In this document: positions 58,240 to 64,000 of the stretch, in pieces | How positions within the stretch are numbered: position 1 is the stretch's first letter | Layout of the letters: the number at the start of each line of letters is the position of its first letter | Origin: Siphonodentalium dalli | Taxonomy: Eukaryota > Mollusca > Scaphopoda > Gadilida > Siphonodentaliidae | Assembly (NCBI GenBank): GCA_032622095.1 | Contig: CP136065.1 | Coordinates: forward strand, 94,741,343 to 94,805,342 | Reading direction: 5' to 3' | DNA length: 64,000 nt | The notes under the pieces: generated by a model | The model's database searches: none | The model's input: the letters and a program-made list of their open reading frames with translations, nothing else | What the model was told of the DNA's origin: nothing | Position numbers and translations under genes: made by a program

Positions 58240-59990
58240 ACAACGTATGACCAGCCATTATTGTAGGTTGGCAAAATTCATATCACCCAAAAAAAAAAAC
58301 GCTTGCTCACGGAATACTCTTAAGAAAATAATGCCACCAATGTCATGACATTTATCCTATCTCTAGTTAAAATGTCACCCCTGCGTTTCAGTGAAGCCAA
58401 AAACTGTGTAGACTACCAAGAGCGAGCTATTGATTATATTCTGAAGTACAGACGGAGGCGTGATGATTTCAAATGAATGATGCTAGTCAATAAAGTCGAC
58501 CATTAAGCGAATCGGTATCACGGAAAAAAACACGAAGAATCGCCTATCAACGAAGCCATCGAAGATAAACGGAATAGGGCCAGTCCGATAACACACACAA
58601 CATGATCTCACAGAGAGATTTAATTTCTGTCAGCATTTTTTCGGCAACCATAGAAGAAATGGAAGCGCTCGTAATTATAATTAGACGGTATTCTATTGGA
58701 AATGACTATATGTATATAGTCAAGTGTATCATGATACTGATATCTATATATGTGTATCTCTTAATTAAAACATTCTTCGCATATTTTGCAAGCTATAGGC
58801 ACACCTCGCCACAAACAAAGTTTTTCATCATATGTTTAAGCTGATACGAAGCGAAACAGTAACGACAAACCAGGCAATTCTTCAAGGATTGTCCACTTAT
58901 AAAGAGGGCAACGTATGACCAGCCATTATTTTCCATTGTCCAATTATAAGTGGACAATCGTATGCGCATTAGGTGCGTTAAACACACAACGTACCACATA
59001 TCAACGAAGCTATCGAAGATATATATGCACGGAACGGGACCGACCTGTTATCACACACAACCTGATCTCACAGAGAGATTGTATTTCTACGATCGTTTCT
59101 GTTTCGGTAACCATAGAAGCAATGGAAGCGCTCGTAATTATCATTAGACTGTATTCTATTGGAAATGACTACATGCATATATATATATATTCAAGTGTAT
59201 CATGGTGCTGATATAGATGTAAGTATCTCTTACTTAACCCTTTACCCAACAGAACGCCCTGTGCCAATGCATTCTCTTATATATGCGAGTCGACCATAGG
59301 TCGCCTCGCATATATAAGAGAATGCATTGGCTTAACACATTAAAAATTATAAAATTGTTAAAGAATGTAAGAAAAAATGGTAAAAAGTGTTAAAAAAAAG
59401 ATTTTTTTAGGCCAATGCATTCTCTTATATATGCGAGGCGACCTATGGTCGACTCGCATATATAAGAGAATGCATTGGCACAGGGCATAACTGTAACTAT
59501 CACAATGTGGTCAAGGAGCCGGTTCCAATGATATCCATATTTGTATGGTTATATTGAGACAGACCGAAGATATTTTACGCTGTTGAAGCTTTATTTGGCC
59601 GGTTTTGGCCGGTTTGTTGGGTAAAGGGTTAAAACCTTCGTCGCATTTGTTGGAAATTATAAGCACTCCTCGTTACAAACCAAGTTTATCGCACATTAAG
59701 CTGATATTAATGAAACGGTAACGCCAAAACATCAAGCATCACATATCAACGAAGCCATCGAAGATACACGGAATGGCGTTATGGGGCCCCTATACCCGAT
59801 ATAACACACAACATGATCTCACAGAGAGATTTAATTTCTACGATCGATTCTATTTCGGTACCTATATACTCAATGGAAGTGCTCGTCATTGTCATTAGAC
59901 TGTATTCTATTGGAAATGACTATACATGTATATACTCAAGCATATCATGATGCTGGTATAGATGTTTATTAATTGGATATCACATTTTTG
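58240..59990. repeat. Three diverged direct copies of a ~350-bp unit
   Basis: Copies around 58555-58890, 58985-59233 plus 59633-59745, and 59750-59965 share CTCACAGAGAGATT, ATGGAAGCGCTCGT and TATTCTATTGGAAATGACTA. The middle copy is split by the piggyBac-type MITE at 59238-59628. GCAACGTATGACCAGCCATTA-like sequence precedes copies 1 and 2. Confidence 0.8.
59238..59628. mobile_element. piggyBac-type MITE, 391 bp, intact TTAA duplication
   Basis: TTAA at 59234-59237 and 59629-59632; ends CCCTTTACCCAACAGAACG and TTTGTTGGGTAAAGGG. Inner hairpins are as in the 54.9-kb copy. The sister repeat copy has a single TTAA at 58765-58768 in the matching place, proving the insertion. Confidence 0.93.
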
Positions 59991-60029
59991 CTTTGAGCGA
60001 CCTATTATCGACATCGGCTGATATCACTC

Positions 60030-60100
60030 CAAACTCGGCTGATAACCCACTAAACTCGGCTGATAACCCACTAAACTCGGTTGATAACCCACTAAAGTCG
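60030..60100. repeat. 21-bp tandem repeat, about 4 copies
   Basis: AACTCGGCTGATAACCCACTA repeats, with one diverged final copy. It is followed by TGACGTCA at 60115-60122. Confidence 0.9.
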
Positions 60101-60129
60101 GCTGATATAAGTTGTGACGTCATCGGGCG

Positions 60130-60825
60130 AAGCCTGGTGTTTACAACCAATGTAACAGCCATTCGGGGATGCAGTCACATTGCCGTAGACACCGATATAA
60201 CGACAATTTCATAATGTACTTAAGTCAATTGAAGTAATTGCGTTTCATGTTGTGTTTCATGTCATTTCGAAGTTACAACTCTTCAACATCGTATTTAAGA
60301 TGTAAATTTAGTTATTTCGTTTATATTATATCTGTTGTCAATTCAATTTTATGTTTACACAGATGAACTGAAATTGGAATGGATAGTGATGGTATTACCA
60401 TAATACTGTTCATCTAATTACATGTACTAACGAGGTTATTACTTGGTTAGTTGGATACGCGCCCGTCTCGGGTGATTATCACAATATCAACAAAAACTGA
60501 TCCTTTGAGACTGGCTGCTGCCGCATAGTGGAATGGTAAGACAGATCAACGTAAAAGACTGCATGTTATAGGCATCCACGCTTGCTGTCGGATCCGATAC
60601 ATAAATTAATGTTTTTCTTCTATATATTTGTATATAATTGTAAGCTATTTCATGGAATTACATGGTATAAATACTAACTCCAGCACGGGTCCGAATGTTA
60701 AGATTTGATTGTTTATTGTTTATTAGCAAAGCCAACAGTTAATTTGGAACATGCAATAACATATATACATACTATACACAAGGCACCCATGACCCATAAC
60801 ATATAAGTCATAACAATAAAAATAC
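60130..60825. other. Unassigned DNA
   Basis: No exon or repeat end recognised. Confidence 0.4.
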
Positions 60826-60829
60826 ATAC

Positions 60830-61225
60830 ACACAAAATTATATTGTAATCCATGATGAAATTTACATTAACGTGGTATCCTTTTTAAAGATAGTTTTATA
60901 AATATGCTTACTTTTTTAAGAAGGCTCAAATAATCAATTGAGAGCAAACGATGAAATTTATTTCTGTTAGGGTTCTCCCAGTAATATTTGGGAATGTGGA
61001 ATCGCGTAAATATTGTAACTTTTGACATAGGATCATAAAGTGATATTCGTCGCCAGGACTGTTTTAACATAAAACACACCTTAAATTGTCTGCGGAATTT
61101 GTAGTTTCTTTTGTCCATCTATTTTTTTCTACTGGTAATTTATGATTAGATGTTCTGATTTTCAACAGGTAGTTAGACAAATGAGATGGCAAATAAACTA
61201 AATAGCTAATCATTTTCATGGACTG
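60830..61225 (-). pseudogene. LINE retrotransposon relic, C-terminal end
   Basis: On the minus strand the frame reads KIRTSNHKLPVEKNRWTK, then NLRCVLC, a stop, and NSPGDEYHFMILCQKLQYLR. The SNHKLPVEKGRW..CXXC..GDEYH...C pattern is typical of the end of non-LTR retrotransposon ORF2 proteins. A TAA follows CVLC and further stops follow, so the copy is dead. The 5' portion is missing. Confidence 0.75.
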
Positions 61226-61229
61226 CTTT

Positions 61230-61725
61230 ATGGCTCTGTAATATATGGCACGCGATGAATGGCACGCGATGGAGGCGAATATAAAAAGTGCAGCGATGTA
61301 TACAAGGATAGCATGTATATGTAGCATCTAACCAACAACAAGTAAATTGCTCCACCAGAGCTGTATTTCTATTAGTGTTACCATAATTACGGATCATCAA
61401 AGACTAAATAATGTGTGCACTTATCTTTTAACTTCTTTATATATAGTTTTCGGTAGGCCAGATCGACATGTATACCGTACATGCCGTAGTTTATCACGCG
61501 TGACTATTGTGTGCAATGTCATCCAAAATCAAGAAGACGGTCGGCCTATACACCCTTGTGCGAACAATTGAAGATCGTTTGTTGAACTTATTATCTGAAC
61601 ATTTCCAACCAATTAATATGAATATGTCGCAAATAAGGGTAAATAAGGTATGTCGTATCGATGAAAAAATTCGATTAAATTATGCCTAGATGGGCCTATT
61701 TCGAATGAAAATAGTCCCATATTTA
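61230..61725. other. Mostly unassigned DNA
   Basis: 61575-61640 (TTGTTGAACTTATTATCTGA, ACATTTCCAACCAATTAATA) is a third fragment of the dispersed repeat at 14.8 and 23.1 kb. Confidence 0.4.
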
Positions 61726-61728
61726 TGT

Positions 61729-61946
61729 AATACTATTAGAGCCACTTCCTAATGATGCTTCTGGCGCGTGCCGAAAGCGACAAAAAGCGCGCCATTAAGC
61801 GCGCGCCGAAGCGACAAAAACATGCGACATCATGTCGCACATTTTGTCGCTTTCGGCGCGCGACTAATAATAGCTGACAATTTGTCGCTTCTGACGCTTT
61901 CGGCGCACCCAAGAAACGCCTTTAGGCAGTGGCCCTAATAGTATTT
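61729..61946. mobile_element. GC-rich foldback element, family E, copy 2
   Basis: Ends AATACTATTAGAGCCACTTC and GGCAGTGGCCCTAATAGTATT pair. The inside has GCCGAAAGCGACAAAA and TTTTGTCGCTTTCGGC arms. Related to 26296-26586. Confidence 0.8.
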
Positions 61947-61959
61947 CCATCTAATATAT

Positions 61960-62490
61960 ATTAGCTGGTGGGTCCGACTTCGTCCGGGCTATTTAGGGAT
62001 TTCTTTGCCAGAAACATGACTATATGAGCGTATATGAGCAAGGACACGATCGCATGCGAAATTGGACCCTATTTGACCTTGAATTGACCATTTGAAGGTC
62101 AAGGTCAGGTCGGGGTCACGATTTGACCCGCCCAAAACACTCCCCAGACGAAATCCGCAAGTTTTACCAGATTTGACCTTGAATTGACCAGTTTGAAGGT
62201 CAAGGTCAGGTCGGGGACACGATTTGACCCGTCCAAAACACTCCCCAGACAAAAACACCCCTAGGTATAAAATTTCGTCGAAATCCGTCCGTTTTACCCG
62301 ATTTGACCTTGAATTGACCATTTTGAAGGTCAAGGTCAGGTCGGCGTCACGATTTGACCCGTCCAAAACACTCCCCGGACAAAAGTACCACTATGTATCA
62401 AATTTCGTCGAAATCCGTCCGGCAGTTTTCCCGGCCATTGCTAATAAACAAACAAACAGACAAACAGAAGTCCCAAAAATATATATTAGA
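61960..62490. repeat. Dispersed repeat with three TCAAGGTCA-bearing units
   Basis: GATTTGACCTTGAATTGACC, AAGGTCAAGGTCAGGTCGG and CCAAAACACTCCCC repeat three times (from about 62076, 62168 and 62300). The outer edges read TATATTAG, and the end has AACAAACAAACAGACAAACA. A 125-codon minus frame across it is a repeat shadow. Confidence 0.8.
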
Positions 62491-62915
62491 CTAGCTGGGT
62501 ACCCGTCATGACAGGGAGAGTCGTTGTGTTGTTGTTTTTTACACCAACACCCCAAAAATGGTGGAAATCGGCCCAGCGGATACCGAGATACAGGTTCAAG
62601 GTCATTTGAAAGGTCAAGGTCACGCCGCTACCCGTTGAAAATGTTTGGCTACCCGAACCATCCCTACCTACGAAATTTCATCCCGATCGTCCCATCGGAT
62701 CCTGAGATAGAGAGTCAATGTCACTCGAAGGTCAGGGTCACGCCGCACGGGCATCCGGTGTGACGAAATTGCTCAGCGCCTCATACTACCCGTTTCCACC
62801 AAATTCGGTGGAAATCGGCTCAGCGGATCCCGAGACAGACAGACAGACAGACACACACACCCTCTCACACACACACACACAGACACACAAACTTTCCTCA
62901 AATATATATTAGATA
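62491..62915. repeat. Related dispersed repeat ending in ACAG and AC microsatellites
   Basis: Contains GGTGGAAATCGGCCCAGCGG (62561) and GGTGGAAATCGGCTCAGCGG (62808), GTCAAGGTCACGCCGC and GTCAGGGTCACGCCGC. It ends with (ACAG)n and (AC)n runs and TATATTAGAT. This looks like a SINE-like unit, but I find no clear RNA polymerase III boxes. Confidence 0.7.
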
Positions 62916-63295
62916 ACAAGAGTCAACCAAGACGTTTAACTGGCGGTATTTAATTAACGAAACACATCCGTTAGATAAATATATATTATGCTCAACATTG
63001 CATCAAATCGCACGACGATATGATTGTGATGGTGGTAGCGGTGATGAAGATCGTGGTGGTTATGGTGATATATACATTTCCGTGAATATATTCATTGTTG
63101 GACCTATTCCCCGAAACGAATTAACGTCTATTCGAGTATAACCGATTTGCATATTTATTACTTCCAGTCACGCCATTTTCACGTATAAATTAGCATTTCT
63201 ATACAAACACCATCACACTTGTCCAAATGTCACATCGCAACGACCCCCGGCAGGTTCTGTCCGATCTGCATATGACACCGTTACACGACACATGG
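62916..63295. other. Unassigned DNA
   Basis: Nothing recognised. Confidence 0.4.
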
Positions 63296-63296
63296 C

Positions 63297-64000
63297 CAGG
63301 GTTATGATAAGGGTTTCCATTTGCGGGAGGTGTTCACCTTGAAATTTCCAACTGCAGATCTCCTCTTAAATTGAACCGAACCAAACTCTCAAGCTCACTA
63401 AATTCGATTTGCACCCCCTTGCGTTAGAATTGTCATACTCTTGTATCTTAAAGATGATGTGTCTATTCCGGGCCACAATTACAACATTGATAGAGTTCTC
63501 CCTCGTGTTACGCTACAAACGTTTCAGCGAGATCACCTGAAGTGTCTGTTCTAAAAATAGATTGCAAACTGTCCCAAACGGTTGCATGCATGTATTATAC
63601 CAGAACAATCGAAATAAAATCAATATTAACTGATAGAACCGTTTCCACGTGTCTTCGATTCATACCTATTACTTTATACCCCGGAAACTATACAAAACTT
63701 GTCAGGAAGAGAAACACTATCTTTGAACTTGCTTTCCAACTTTTGGAAATTTCAAAATTAGTAGCACACACATGCTGTTGAACATTTCTAACTGCATGAT
63801 GTCCATTTCAGTCCAAATTTTTGACCAAAAGTAGGAAAATACGCGACTGTTTATCTACAAACAATACATTTCCCACTAATAACTGGTTGTATAATCAAAC
63901 AATGAGTACAATTTGAAACTATTTTTTGTGTGTGATATATCAAACTAATTTTGTGTCGGCCATGAAATTTCCAACTGTTGAACAATTTGGACAAAATTGA
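63297..64000. mobile_element. Family D (hAT-like) element, diverged, cut by the window end
   Basis: The order of motifs (GAAATTTCCAACTGCA near 63351, TTGACCAAAAGTAGGAAAAT, TAATAACTGGTTGTATAATC, GAAATTTCCAACTGTTGAAC) follows 46980-47155. The outer end is not preserved clearly. Confidence 0.6.

Noticed and set aside
61989-62366. 125-codon minus frame
   Set aside because: It spans the tandem TCAAGGTCA-bearing repeat and repeats itself in register with the units.
1-64000. CRISPR arrays, bacterial operons, rRNA genes
   Set aside because: The tandem arrays have no constant repeat with unique spacers, and the setting is eukaryotic. No rRNA core sequence was recognised.

Overview
The window looks like animal nuclear DNA: AT-rich, with no bacterial-style gene packing, short exons bounded by GT/AG splice sites and separated by kilobase introns, and very many short inverted-repeat transposons and minisatellites. 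Repeat styles such as GGACGGAC runs next to a GTATACCCC hairpin, TCAAGGTCA-bearing units and tracts like GGCCATAACTCTG remind me of marine lophotrochozoan genomes, perhaps a mollusc. That placement is inference from memory, not a database result.

The only gene I can defend is a cGMP-dependent protein kinase (PKG, PRKG1/foraging type) on the minus strand. Five exons (40910-40797, 37359-37254, 25771-25708, 17967-17890, 13454-13360) join in phase. They encode the second half of cyclic-nucleotide-binding domain A, the linker, and most of domain B up to its phosphate-binding cassette. The N-terminal exons and the kinase domain are not seen and presumably lie outside the window. A possible alternative first exon (30193-30123) would splice in frame onto the third exon and skip domain A.

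The rest is intronic or flanking DNA filled with mobile elements. They include: Tc1/mariner-type palindromic MITEs (0.6-18.5 kb); piggyBac-type MITEs with TTAA duplications (1.9, 2.8, 13.7, 15.1, 16.2, 54.9, 57.9 and 59.2 kb); hAT-like non-autonomous elements with 8-bp duplications (4.95, 18.7, 28.0, 36.0 and 46.1 kb, plus a 4.5-kb foldback element at 6.2-10.7 kb); several unclassified foldback elements; and three dead LINE 3' ends (12.0, 23.4 and 61.0 kb).

Minisatellites lie at 7.2-8.9 (inverted, inside the 4.5-kb element), 19.15-19.95, 32.2-33.6, 35.1-35.9, 42.6-43.1, 45.7-49.6 and 50.8-51.4 kb. Nesting is common. In two cases a related copy elsewhere in the window keeps the unoccupied target site, so the insertion event can be read directly. 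The longest ORFs lie in minisatellites or hairpins and are not genes.
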